DNA from: Leptospira sp.
Lineage (GTDB): Bacteria; Spirochaetota; Leptospiria; Leptospirales; Leptospiraceae
DNA: 64,000 nt
Assembly (NCBI GenBank): GCA_016742255.1
Contig: JACVCB010000009.1
Coordinates: 72,536 to 136,535 of the forward strand
Direction of reading: 5' to 3'
Shown piece by piece: positions 1 through 9,075 of the stretch. Numbering within the stretch: the stretch's first letter is position 1; each line of letters opens with the position of its first letter. The notes beneath the pieces were generated by a model. That model was not told the origin of the DNA, did no database searches, and saw nothing but the letters and a program-made list of their open reading frames with translations. Made by a program: the position numbers and the translations under genes.

Positions 1-623
1 ATTTCCAAGGGAGTTCCCCTGTTGCCAGTGGTGTGATGTTTGTGGAAGGAAAACCTTTTAAATCCGGGTATCGGCATTATAAGATGAGAGGTTATGATGG
101 GATCAACGATCCTGGTATGATCCATGAAGTGATTGCAAGAAGGTTAAGCCACTTGGTGAACGAAGAAGAACCACTCCCTGATTTGATTGTGATCGATGGA
201 GGACTTACCCAATTATCACGTGCTGCAGAAGCGGCGAATGCACTGGATCTAGGCCATATTCCAATGGTAGGCCTTGCAAAAAAACGAGAAGAGATTTATT
301 TTCCAGGGGAAAAAGACCCTTATAGTTTCGATATTCATTCACCCATGATGAGACTCCTTCGAAATCTACGTGACGAAGCCCACAGGTTTGGTGTTACCTT
401 CCAAAGATTACAAAGGAAGAAAAAAGCACTCAAATCCATTTTGGATGATATCCCCGACATCGGAGCAAGTAGAAGGAAAAATATCCTAATGTATTTCCAA
501 TCGAAAAAGAAAGTCACTGATGCAACAAAGGAAGAATTGGAAAATGTACAGGGCATTGGTCCTGTTCTTGCTGAAAAAATTTATAATAACATCCAATCTT
601 TAAAAAAAATAGAACCGAAATAA
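1..623 (+). CDS. uvrC: UvrABC excinuclease subunit C (3' part)
   Basis: C-terminal part of UvrC, the subunit that makes the two incisions around UvrA/UvrB-marked DNA lesions in nucleotide excision repair. The gene enters the window already open (reading frame beginning at base 3); about 206 residues are visible. Seen: the conserved '[12 protein letters not shown]' segment, the RNase H-like endonuclease core with DLIVIDGG (a conserved catalytic Asp region) and 'LRDEAHRFG', then a C-terminal helix-hairpin-helix pair ([13 protein letters not shown] and [12 protein letters not shown]) used in DNA binding. The stop lies at 621-623. The N-terminal GIY-YIG domain lies outside the window. Family identity is secure from these motifs. 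Confidence 0.96.
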   Translation, partial: FQGSSPVASGVMFVEGKPFKSGYRHYKMRGYDGINDPGMIHEVIARRLSHLVNEEEPLPDLIVIDGGLTQLSRAAEAANALDLGHIPMVGLAKKREEIYFPGEKDPYSFDIHSPMMRLLRNLRDEAHRFGVTFQRLQRKKKALKSILDDIPDIGASRRKNILMYFQSKKKVTDATKEELENVQGIGPVLAEKIYNNIQSLKKIEPK

Positions 624-631
624 AAATTCTT

Positions 632-657
632 AACTACTTCTTTTGGAAGGAGTGGTT
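632..657 (+). promoter_or_regulatory. RNA hairpin covering the ribosome binding site of the 660 gene
   Basis: Bases 632-657 can fold into a continuous stem if G-U pairs are allowed: the left arm 632-642 pairs with 647-657 around a 4-base loop. The right arm contains the GGAAGGAG Shine-Dalgarno sequence that sits 7 bases before the GTG start at 660. The fold would therefore hide the ribosome site. It may act as translational control or be only weak (several G-U pairs); no poly-U tail follows, so it is not a typical terminator. Confidence 0.35.
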
Positions 658-659
658 AG

Positions 660-3485
660 GTGAAACAATTTTTACTCATCATCTTTGGGTTCGTAGTTTC
701 TTGTTCTTCACAGAACCAATCTCCATTTTATTTTTATGATGATTCTTTAGGAGAGATTCCGGAATTATTTTTTGAATATGGAACGAAGGATTCTTCACTC
801 AATTTGCCAGATTCAAATGAAATATTCCATTATGAAAATGGGATATTTTGTGTTTATTCCATTCCTGTATCATTATACAAACTAGAATTAGGTGCAAAAT
901 TCAGAATTTGTTCCAAACTGGATGAAGAGAGTTCCAAACGTTGGAAAACAGGGTTTTCTCTCTTAAAAAATCAAACATCGGAATATCCAACATTTTTAGA
1001 ATCCAGAAAGGGTTGGAATCTCTCCTTCACGACATTTGGGAAATGGAAAGAGAAACGAAAGGAGATTATACCTATTCTAGAGTGGAAGGAACAAGTGTTC
1101 TCAACAGGCCTTGTGACATACCAAAGTTTTGCAATCCCTCATCCTATTTTTTTGCAAAAATCAAATACAGAGTGTGAGGTTGTTTACCGTTCGTATTCTC
1201 TCCCTGTTTCAGAAAACCAAACCCCTACGATTGTATTCGAAATTCCATGCCCTCATGTGGAGAAGATTATCGATTTGGTCTTAAGCCAGAACCAAACTTG
1301 GATTTCCAGTTGTGAGATTGATTCACCTAACATCTCTGAGATCTTCCGTCATTCAGAATCTGATTATGTGCGTTATTTAGAATGGGAGAACACAAAAGAC
1401 AAGGTCATTTGTCCTTATGCGGAAACAATCGAGAGGGAAAAGGATGGAGTCACAATCACATTCCAATCGGAAGACTTTCGAAAACGTAGCCGTGTGATGT
1501 TACCACACGGAATTTTACTTTTTTCCGACCATCCAAAATTCCAAGGAATCAACATTCCCAAACAATTTTTATCACAACTGGGAACAAAGGAAACCATCCG
1601 ATTTGGGGAATCGATTTTGTATGATACCTCGTTTGATTTCAAGCAAGGTGGGGAATATTTTGCAAAACAGTGGAGAACCACTTCTTGTCGTGACCAAAAA
1701 AAACTATGGGAAAGTGAAACATCCTTTTGTGGGAATCCTGGTTTACCTAACAACCTAGAACAAAATATGGAACCAAATACAATCCCTCAGTGTATTCCAA
1801 GTCAAATCCAACTCACTGAATTTTATCCCGGAAATGATTCTGATCCAAACTTCCCTTTCCCTGCTTATTTTGAATTTCGAAATGAAGGAAGTTCTTGTGA
1901 TTTATCCTCTTTGAATTGGATTTTGAACGGAGATGTTTATCCATTTTCAGCGAAAGAAGAAGTTCTAAAACAAAATGGAATCTTCTTAATCACTAAGGAA
2001 CGTTGGTTAGGTTGGAATCTATTAGAAAGAGAAAAACCATTTTATATCCCCAAACAAGTGTTCCAAGTCCCTCCCTTTTTCATCCAAAATCGAAAAACAG
2101 AGGAGAGTTTTTCCTTCCAGTTTGATCCAAATCGTTTTCATTTGCTCCGGAAAGGAAACCAAAATCGTTTTTCCATCCTTGTCCAAGAGAAAGAATACCC
2201 TCATCCCCGAATGATGAGTGATCCAAGATTACTCAGTTATGGATTTCAGCTTAGCCCCGGTATACACGAAACAAACCAAATCAAACTAATAGGCAGTTCC
2301 CTTCTAGAATTTGCACAAAATCCATATCCATTTCTTGACTTTGGATTTTCAGAAGGCGAAGAGGGGGTTGGTTCCTTTCAGTCGAGTGAAAAGAAAGACT
2401 ATTTCTATTGGAAACAGAGTGGCAGAAAAATGGAAACGTTTGGATACGAACTAAACCTATGTAACGGTGAAAATATTTACCACTTACCTTCTGGTTTTTT
2501 TGGCGAATCGTTTAAATCTTTGATGTATACCAATAAGGACACATCTAACAGTGATTTGTTAGTCTGGAATGAAACTATTTTAAAAGAAAAATCATACGAT
2601 GGTTCTCGTTCCCTTCAACCCGAAATAGCACCCATTCTTTTTTCATCTTCAATGGTAAGTTCGATTCCTTGTCCAGGATTGTGGAGGAGTCCAGGTGTCG
2701 AAAAAACTTCCAGTTTGGAAATTGTAAAATTAAAAGACCAAGCAGGTTACCAAACAAATTCACCGTTAGGAAACGTTGGTTCTATTTTTTTTGGAAACCA
2801 AAGACAGAAATCGGCAATCTCTGTGATACTATTCTCAAACTTACAGTTTCACTTAGATGTAACGAATGTTCTTTTTGCTCACCCTGAAGAACAATTGTAT
2901 TCCTATTTCACACAACCTAATCTGATCAAACCTGTTGGATTTTTGGAGAAAAAAGGACCGATTCAAATTGAAGCTGTTTATCCGAATCCTTTTCTTTCAC
3001 AGAATGAATGGGTCTATGTATGCAATCGTTCTGGAAACTCAGAAGATTTAAGTTTATATCTCATTGAGGATGAAACATCAACAGACGATTTGGTTTCTTT
3101 CCAATCCCGGTTCCCCAATGGAACACCAACTGGTAAAAATGGAAAAGGATTTATCACAAACGATACCGTGTTACCACCTTCCAGTTGTGCCTGGATTGTC
3201 GATCCTGATGGCAAAGATTGGTACTTACCGATCTTTCATTCCGAAACAGATCGATTGGTTACAGTTGTCACAACACAGACCATCGGAAATGGAATCTCAT
3301 CTGGCGAATTTCTACAACTGAGAAAAAAGAATAGTGGGGTATCCATCCTCATTTCTTCCTTCGGGCACAAGGAAAGTCCATCAAACTTTCGTAAAACGGT
3401 GAGTACAGGAGAATACCTTTGGTTAAAAACGAATGCAGATGGGACATCTCCAGATGACTTTGAAGTTTACCGTGAGGAAAATTGA
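660..3485 (+). CDS. large exported lipoprotein with lamin-tail-like segments
   Basis: A 941-residue protein starting at GTG behind a strong GGAAGGAG site. The N-terminus is a lipoprotein signal (hydrophobic stretch, then VVSC, lipidated Cys15), so it is probably anchored in a membrane facing the periplasm or the surface. No enzyme family is recognised. Two regions, near residues 380-450 and 765-850, look like lamin-tail (LTD) beta-sandwich domains: 'IQLTEFYPGN...YFEFRNEGSSCDLSSLNW' style openings and a later repeat starting IQIEAVYPNPF with 'WVYVCNRSG'. Such domains occur in secreted bacterial proteins, often beside nucleases or phosphodiesterases. It is coupled to the next gene by overlap of its TGA with the TTG start. 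Function unknown; the LTD assignment is by eye only. Confidence 0.8.
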   Translation: MKQFLLIIFGFVVSCSSQNQSPFYFYDDSLGEIPELFFEYGTKDSSLNLPDSNEIFHYENGIFCVYSIPVSLYKLELGAKFRICSKLDEESSKRWKTGFSLLKNQTSEYPTFLESRKGWNLSFTTFGKWKEKRKEIIPILEWKEQVFSTGLVTYQSFAIPHPIFLQKSNTECEVVYRSYSLPVSENQTPTIVFEIPCPHVEKIIDLVLSQNQTWISSCEIDSPNISEIFRHSESDYVRYLEWENTKDKVICPYAETIEREKDGVTITFQSEDFRKRSRVMLPHGILLFSDHPKFQGINIPKQFLSQLGTKETIRFGESILYDTSFDFKQGGEYFAKQWRTTSCRDQKKLWESETSFCGNPGLPNNLEQNMEPNTIPQCIPSQIQLTEFYPGNDSDPNFPFPAYFEFRNEGSSCDLSSLNWILNGDVYPFSAKEEVLKQNGIFLITKERWLGWNLLEREKPFYIPKQVFQVPPFFIQNRKTEESFSFQFDPNRFHLLRKGNQNRFSILVQEKEYPHPRMMSDPRLLSYGFQLSPGIHETNQIKLIGSSLLEFAQNPYPFLDFGFSEGEEGVGSFQSSEKKDYFYWKQSGRKMETFGYELNLCNGENIYHLPSGFFGESFKSLMYTNKDTSNSDLLVWNETILKEKSYDGSRSLQPEIAPILFSSSMVSSIPCPGLWRSPGVEKTSSLEIVKLKDQAGYQTNSPLGNVGSIFFGNQRQKSAISVILFSNLQFHLDVTNVLFAHPEEQLYSYFTQPNLIKPVGFLEKKGPIQIEAVYPNPFLSQNEWVYVCNRSGNSEDLSLYLIEDETSTDDLVSFQSRFPNGTPTGKNGKGFITNDTVLPPSSCAWIVDPDGKDWYLPIFHSETDRLVTVVTTQTIGNGISSGEFLQLRKKNSGVSILISSFGHKESPSNFRKTVSTGEYLWLKTNADGTSPDDFEVYREEN

Positions 3486-4918
3486 AACCGTTTCCTTGTT
3501 TAATGCGAGTTATACTCTATTTTCTTGTTTTGACTTCTATTCCTTTGACAAGAGTGTATGGAGTTGGCCTTGAGTTTGGTATATATGGATACGAATTATT
3601 TTTAAAAGAAAAACAAATACCCAAACCTTTAGAAGTTCCCAATTGGGATTTTCAAAACCAAAGATGGGATCATGTATTTCGTAACAATGCTTATTTGAAT
3701 CGAACCTCGGGAGAGTCTGGTTTTGTTGGCTTAAAGGATAAAAACAATCGAAACCAAATCCATTGGGACCTGGATGCCAAGCTCACTACAGGACCAGATA
3801 CTGGATTACGAAATTATTACTTAGGAAAAAATCATTTCCTAGGTTACCAATCCAAATTGTTTTTTTTAGGTGTGGGCCGACGAGAACACTTGTTTTCACC
3901 TAAAAGTTTTTCCACTCAATATGATGGAAGCGAAGGTTTATTCCTAGAAATAAAACCTGAAACAAATCTTACGTTTCAATTTATGATTTGGGATTTTTAT
4001 TCTGGATCGCTACTCCTCTCGAAGGACCAATTTCATGGTTTACTCCGTAATGAGAGTTCATCAGAATTTCTAACACCCGAAAAAAAGAATGATGGGTTTA
4101 GCCGTTCTCACCATAGAAGGCATAGTTTTGGAATCCATTATGGAGAATCTAATTCTTTACGACTTGGTGTTCACTACTTGGAACTAGGAAGTTTTGGGCC
4201 TAATACAAAAGACCATCCAAGTGAAACAAAGAAGAATTCTGCAGATGGGGATTCTCTCTTTTCTGGCAATTTTGGATTTGGAATACAATTTGAAACCTTA
4301 TCCTTTGCGTTTGATTTTTTGTGGTGTAAGGGGAGTGACAGGACTCGTTCCCAAATTGCCGAGAAACCAGGAACCATTCCAATTGCGGGTGAGGCAATTC
4401 AAGTTGGAGCTGAATTTCGGTTAGGTGGATTTACAGTCAGAAGTTCTCATTTTCTCTCCGATACAGCAGAAACAAATCAAAACCATCAAATTGTAAAAGA
4501 GGGTTATGTATCGATGGGAACACACCCGAGTCAAACTCCCTATTTATCCCAGATCTTTCGAATTTTTCCATCGGCGGCCATCACTGAATCTGGGTATGAA
4601 AAAAACTTTGCCCTGATCGAAGGAAGAGCATTCGGGTATTTAACAGAATTGGTAATTTCTTACCAATACCAACAAGTCATTGTTAAGTTAATTGGAAATT
4701 ATTTTGTGCCTTACCACGAGAATGGATTGTTGGATGGTCGGATCCATTTCCAAAAAAGACAATTTGAGAAATTTTTTGTGGCAGAAGGAATGTTGGAAGT
4801 GGTACTGAAAGATGAGGAAGGTTTTGAATTAGGAGTTGGGCTCTCTCAGTTGTATTTACCCGAATCCATGGGTATCAGTTCTAATTTTGGTTATGTCTAT
4901 GGAAGGTACCAAATTTGA
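3482..4918 (+). CDS. exported protein, possibly outer-membrane barrel, unknown function
   Basis: A 478-residue protein with a cleavable-type signal peptide (positively charged start, hydrophobic VILYFLVLTSIPL, then small residues) and no lipobox. The rest is rich in aromatic residues and alternating polar/apolar strands (for example the stretch with LRLGVHYLELGSFG), which fits an outer-membrane or secreted beta-rich protein, but no named family was recognised. Start: TTG at 3482, preceded by GAGGAAAA and overlapping the stop of the upstream gene by four bases; the downstream gene also begins with a TTG overlapping its own stop. Translational coupling with both neighbours suggests the three products work together at the cell surface. 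Confidence 0.75.
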   Translation: MKPFPCLMRVILYFLVLTSIPLTRVYGVGLEFGIYGYELFLKEKQIPKPLEVPNWDFQNQRWDHVFRNNAYLNRTSGESGFVGLKDKNNRNQIHWDLDAKLTTGPDTGLRNYYLGKNHFLGYQSKLFFLGVGRREHLFSPKSFSTQYDGSEGLFLEIKPETNLTFQFMIWDFYSGSLLLSKDQFHGLLRNESSSEFLTPEKKNDGFSRSHHRRHSFGIHYGESNSLRLGVHYLELGSFGPNTKDHPSETKKNSADGDSLFSGNFGFGIQFETLSFAFDFLWCKGSDRTRSQIAEKPGTIPIAGEAIQVGAEFRLGGFTVRSSHFLSDTAETNQNHQIVKEGYVSMGTHPSQTPYLSQIFRIFPSAAITESGYEKNFALIEGRAFGYLTELVISYQYQQVIVKLIGNYFVPYHENGLLDGRIHFQKRQFEKFFVAEGMLEVVLKDEEGFELGVGLSQLYLPESMGISSNFGYVYGRYQI

Positions 4919-6552
4919 AAACGGGAAGAGATTTAAAGTTTGTTCCTTTCATTTCAGTTCTGTGTGTATGGTTTGTTTTGAATTGCCATCCGTCAAAATC
5001 AAAACTAGATTTATCTGCATTCTTATTTCCAAGTCCACTGAGTGAAATTTATTTCTCTTATCCCGGTCGGAATGTTTCAAAAGAAAAAAAGAGAAATGTA
5101 AGAGACGTGATCCTTTCAGAAATTCAAAAGTCGAAGGAATCAATTCGTATGTATTTATATTCGATTGATGACTATGAAATCATCTCAGCCCTGTATGCCA
5201 AAAAAAGAGCAGGAGTGAATATCCAAATTTATGGCGACAAAGACGAGGATTATAGGGAGTTAGAATCTTTTGGATTCCAAGTACAACGTTGGGAAGGTTC
5301 AGGGATTCACCATACAAAGATAATCTTATTCGATCGAAATAGAATGTTCCTGGGAACGGGAAATTTTACCTCGCATGGATTGGAGACAGATCATAATGTA
5401 TATTGGACCCAAAATCTGAAACTTCCAGAATACGATGCACTTGTCACCACGTTGGAAGGTAAAAATCCTCTGGGAACTGTAAAAGTAGGAGACTTAGTGT
5501 ACATATTTGCACCTGACGCAGGGTTTGAAATCCAAACACAGATCCTTGAAGCAATTGATTTGGCAAAAGAATCCATCCAATATTTGATTTACTCACATTA
5601 CGATCCAGTCATTAGTTTAAAGTTACTCGAGGCATCAAAACGAGGGGTTCGGGTAGAAGGAATTTATAACTCACCAACACAAACAAATCCAGAGGCAATT
5701 TATCTAAGCAAACAATTGTCTTTTCCATCCCAAATTTGGGAAGATGGAAATGTCGATTTTGTGTATGAAGAGAATACATACAAAGGCGGACTCTTACACC
5801 ATAAAACAATGGTGATAGACAAAAGGGACGTTTATGTTGGGTCCTATAATTATTCTGTATCAGCAAGGGATAAGAACAAAGAAGTATTTGTCAAAATGAG
5901 TCACCCACTCATCACGAAAGAATTTTTACACGAATGGAAACGGATCGAAACAAATGCAATCCCACTCTCACCGACCAATCTTTCTCTCGATACAATTGAT
6001 ACATTGGAGTTACATTCTTTTAAGATAAAACGATTTTATAATCCTTTGTACGAAACAAATTTGTTTTTCCAGGAAACAGGTAGTTTTGATTCTAACTCGA
6101 ATGCCGTAGCAAAACCTTACCAACAATCGTTAAGTTTCGCTGGAATTCCTAAAAATAATTTTTTGGAAAAGGAATGGGAAAGGTTTGAATGGGAAACGAT
6201 CGAACCAGATCCTATTTGGGAAATGAGTGAAGGAACGGATATAACCTTACATTTACAAAATTACTTTCTTGGAACACGAGTGAGTCTTTCCAATGGAGAA
6301 AAAATCCAATCCATTTCCCTTTGGGACGGAAATCATCCGAAAGAATTGATTCCAATCGATCCTAACTCCATTGCAGTGGGAAGATCAAACTTTAGGTTGG
6401 GTAAAAATCTTTGGATGTGGGTTCATACAGAAAAACAAACTATATCCTTTTGCCATACCAAACTAAAAAACGCCATTCCAAGATGGATGGTATTTTTGTT
6501 AAACCGTTTGCAGGTTAAACAGAATCAATCTTTGGTATGTTCTAATGACTAG
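4915..6552 (+). CDS. phospholipase D-fold lipoprotein with two HKD motifs
   Basis: A 545-residue member of the PLD superfamily (phospholipase D, cardiolipin synthase, Nuc-type endonucleases). Two catalytic HxK(x)4D motifs are visible: H133-T-K135...D140 followed by the usual G-T-G-N150, and H295-H-K297...D302 followed by GSYNYS. Both halves of the pseudo-dimeric active site are therefore intact. The N-terminus has a lipobox-like end (VWFVLNC, Cys24), so the enzyme is probably exported and lipidated. The last ~200 residues have no recognised domain and could be an extra beta domain. TTG start at 4915 is supported by GGAAGG eight bases upstream. Substrate cannot be told from sequence: phospholipid, nucleic acid or another phosphodiester. 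Confidence 0.88.
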   Translation: MKTGRDLKFVPFISVLCVWFVLNCHPSKSKLDLSAFLFPSPLSEIYFSYPGRNVSKEKKRNVRDVILSEIQKSKESIRMYLYSIDDYEIISALYAKKRAGVNIQIYGDKDEDYRELESFGFQVQRWEGSGIHHTKIILFDRNRMFLGTGNFTSHGLETDHNVYWTQNLKLPEYDALVTTLEGKNPLGTVKVGDLVYIFAPDAGFEIQTQILEAIDLAKESIQYLIYSHYDPVISLKLLEASKRGVRVEGIYNSPTQTNPEAIYLSKQLSFPSQIWEDGNVDFVYEENTYKGGLLHHKTMVIDKRDVYVGSYNYSVSARDKNKEVFVKMSHPLITKEFLHEWKRIETNAIPLSPTNLSLDTIDTLELHSFKIKRFYNPLYETNLFFQETGSFDSNSNAVAKPYQQSLSFAGIPKNNFLEKEWERFEWETIEPDPIWEMSEGTDITLHLQNYFLGTRVSLSNGEKIQSISLWDGNHPKELIPIDPNSIAVGRSNFRLGKNLWMWVHTEKQTISFCHTKLKNAIPRWMVFLLNRLQVKQNQSLVCSND

Positions 6553-6738
6553 TCATTCCATTTTATCTTCAATGATAGGAACTAAAATTTTGGCGATATC
6601 TTCTTGTAATTTCATGTAGTTATTGATTCCTAAATGTGTGATTTGTTTGTTCACATCATTTAACATCGTTTGTATGAGAAGGATTAGAGTGTGTTTTTTA
6701 TCTTCGGGAAGTTTTGAATCATGGATCAAATCGGACAT
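6553..6738 (-). CDS. small helical protein, unknown function
   Basis: A 61-residue, probably all-helical protein without signal peptide or cysteines. Start ATG at 6738 with GGAC about six bases upstream. It lies 43 bases downstream of the MFS gene on the same strand, so it may be the last gene of that transcript, and its stop codon directly abuts the stop of the convergent phospholipase D-like gene (no intergenic base). It is not a shadow of another gene, because nothing else codes here. Family not recognised; moderate confidence that it is expressed. Confidence 0.55.
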   Translation of the reverse strand: MSDLIHDSKLPEDKKHTLILLIQTMLNDVNKQITHLGINNYMKLQEDIAKILVPIIEDKME

Positions 6739-6781
6739 GGCTTGTCCAATTTGTCATGGAAATGAGAATTTCCAAGCATTT

Positions 6782-8023
6782 TTAAACCCAGTTTTTTAGC
6801 TCCAGTTCTTTTAGTTTGGGTGCCATCCGATACGTAAACATCACAATGAGTACTGTCATCGTGGCTCCAAACACAACGGAACCAACTGTCCCTAAAAATT
6901 TAGCAGAAATACCAGATTCAAAGGCACCAATTTCATTGGAGGAACCAATAAACACTTTATTGATAGCACTCACTCTCCCGCGCATATCTTCTGGAGTCAT
7001 CGTTTGCATGATGGTCGAACGGACTACGACGGAAACACTATCAAATACACCTGACAAAAATAAAGCAAATAGGGAGAGATAAAAGGAGTGGGATAAACCA
7101 AATACCAACATACAGATCCCGAATCCAAACACACAAGAGAGTAAAACTTTTCCCGATTTTTCAAGTGGTGGTTTGTAAGTTAGGTAGTAGGCCATAATCA
7201 ACGCACCAAAAGAAGGTGCTGCACGCAAATACCCAAGTCCTTCCGAACCAACGAATAAAATATCTTTTGCAAAAACGGGAAGTAAGGCAACGGCTCCGCC
7301 AAATAAAACAGCAAACATATCGAGTGCCATGGCACCTAACATGATTTCATTTTTTAAAACAAATTTTAAACCTTTGAGTAGGCTATCTTTTAGTGGTTCT
7401 TTGACTTTTGATTCTGGTAAACTACGTTTTTTAATCCAAAAGAATAACAAGAAGGGTAATCCAATACAAATGGAATCTAGTCCATAAGCCCAGTGGATTC
7501 CAAAACTCCCATACACAATTCCACCAAGAGCAGGGCCAATCACAGCACCAGCCTGGAAAGATGTTCCCATCCAAGCAGCTGAATGAGGGTAATGTTCTCT
7601 TGGTACAAGTTGGGTAACAAAACTAAATATAGCAGGGGAGATAAACCCTCGAGCAATTCCAGAAACCAAGATCACTAAAAATATCGGATAGGCTTTATAA
7701 GTTTCCAAGAGATAAAACAAAGGACCCGTAAATGCAAATAAGGTAAGGGAACAAACGAGTAAAAAAAACAAACAAACAACAATTATATTTCTTCGATCCC
7801 TAAGGTCTGCTAGGTGGCCCGCATAAAGAGAGACAAGGATGGAGGGAATGGCTTCAAATAATCCAACAAGACCAAGATCCAAAACACTCCCTGTGAGTTC
7901 ATAAACCTGCCAACCAACAATTGTTGCTTGGATATTGATCGCAAGGACCATAAAAAACCTTGCGACAATAAAAAACCGAAAGTCTTTATGTTGGAAAATG
8001 GCTAAAGAAAGATTTTTTTTCAT
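6782..8023 (-). CDS. MFS transporter, EntS-like exporter family
   Basis: A 413-residue major facilitator superfamily permease of the MFS_3 (enterobactin exporter EntS-like) type. Visible: about 12 hydrophobic segments, the N-terminal 'FRFFIVARFFMVLAINIQATIVGWQVYELTGSVLDLG' style TM1, and the loop 2-3 motif GHLADLRDRRNII (MFS signature A). Length is normal for the family. Probably a proton-driven exporter in the inner membrane; substrate unknown (siderophores or drugs in relatives). ATG start at 8023. It is 61 bases downstream of the OmpL47-domain gene on the same strand, so co-transcription is possible but not shown. Confidence 0.85.
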   Translation of the reverse strand: MKKNLSLAIFQHKDFRFFIVARFFMVLAINIQATIVGWQVYELTGSVLDLGLVGLFEAIPSILVSLYAGHLADLRDRRNIIVVCLFFLLVCSLTLFAFTGPLFYLLETYKAYPIFLVILVSGIARGFISPAIFSFVTQLVPREHYPHSAAWMGTSFQAGAVIGPALGGIVYGSFGIHWAYGLDSICIGLPFLLFFWIKKRSLPESKVKEPLKDSLLKGLKFVLKNEIMLGAMALDMFAVLFGGAVALLPVFAKDILFVGSEGLGYLRAAPSFGALIMAYYLTYKPPLEKSGKVLLSCVFGFGICMLVFGLSHSFYLSLFALFLSGVFDSVSVVVRSTIMQTMTPEDMRGRVSAINKVFIGSSNEIGAFESGISAKFLGTVGSVVFGATMTVLIVMFTYRMAPKLKELELKNWV

Positions 8024-8084
8024 CTCTATTCAGCCAATGTTTTCCTACAAAATCAGGGTGCAATTCACAAATTGTGGACTAGGA

Positions 8085-9068
8085 TTAATTCGATTCACTT
8101 CCCAATTGGAAATTTAAAGTTTTTACAGGTTCTTCATTTCCTACATGGTCCACTGCATAATAAAACAATTGGAAGGAACCTTTACATTCCGATTTTAAAC
8201 CCAATACAGAAATATCCGTTGAAAAGGATTTAAATTCAGATTGGGGTCCTGATTGACAGGTGACCGAATACAGAATATCTTTGACTCCACTTCGATTGTC
8301 TTTCGCTACCACTCGGATTGCAGAAGTGGGGAAAAAAAAGTTCGTTTTCCTTTTTCCTTTGGACATTCTACCCATCCACTCTACATTCGAAGTTGGTGGA
8401 ATCGTATCGGGAATAAAATCTACAATTTGTATAGGTTCTTTGTTTCCCGCCATGTCCACAGAGAAGTAATATAATTTATATTCTCCTTCTTCTGTAAAAG
8501 GAATCGAAGCTAAGGACTTGGCAGAATTCCATTGACCATCATTCACTCGGTAACGAACTTCTGCAATTCCCGATGCATCATCAGTAGGTGATACATAAAT
8601 ATGGTCTTTAGTTAAATACCGAGTCCCAACTTCCTTCTCTTTAACAATCACAAAACTATCATTGGAGATTACCGAGACTTGTTTTTTCGGAATTGGTTTT
8701 GGTTCAAAAGTTTTTTTGGTTACAAATTCTCTTGGAACAGACAAAGGAGAACCAGGGTCCACATTCGTAGAGAATACTTGGGTCCAAAATCCTTTTGCTC
8801 CATATTCACCTAACCTACGAACACGAAAGTATTCGAAGTCATCTTTCGGAGTCACAGTGATTCGGTTCCCTTTGAACTGAATCACCTCTGGTGGTTTGGG
8901 CGCAATCGATGCTTCCGTTTCACTTGGTTTTTCTTGCCAAAGTTCCAATTCAAAATTGGCATCGACTTCCGCATCGATCAGGATTCTTAATTCCCTTTTT
9001 GGTTTGGAATCTAAGGAACTAAAAATCAGTAATAATAAACTGAGGACTAAAGTTAATTTTTGTTTCAT
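8085..9068 (-). CDS. exported protein with OmpL47-type beta domains
   Basis: A 327-residue exported protein: signal peptide (MKQK, then LTLVLSLLLLIFSS) with no clear lipobox. Two copies of an OmpL47/Ig-like module can be read, around residues 165-220 and 255-325, each with the hallmark 'RYRVNDGQW...EEGEYKLYYFSVDMAGNKEP' or 'ILYSVTCQSG...FQLFYYAVDHVGNEEP' pattern (sensor of a chitobiase-like fold, ending in 'VD.[AV]GN.E'). OmpL47 of pathogenic Leptospira is a surface adhesin with such repeats. Only 7 bases separate it from the upstream LysM-FecR gene, so the two are almost certainly co-transcribed. Likely envelope structural or sensing role; exact function unknown. Confidence 0.8.
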   Translation of the reverse strand: MKQKLTLVLSLLLLIFSSLDSKPKRELRILIDAEVDANFELELWQEKPSETEASIAPKPPEVIQFKGNRITVTPKDDFEYFRVRRLGEYGAKGFWTQVFSTNVDPGSPLSVPREFVTKKTFEPKPIPKKQVSVISNDSFVIVKEKEVGTRYLTKDHIYVSPTDDASGIAEVRYRVNDGQWNSAKSLASIPFTEEGEYKLYYFSVDMAGNKEPIQIVDFIPDTIPPTSNVEWMGRMSKGKRKTNFFFPTSAIRVVAKDNRSGVKDILYSVTCQSGPQSEFKSFSTDISVLGLKSECKGSFQLFYYAVDHVGNEEPVKTLNFQLGSESN

Positions 9069-9075
9069 ATCCCTT

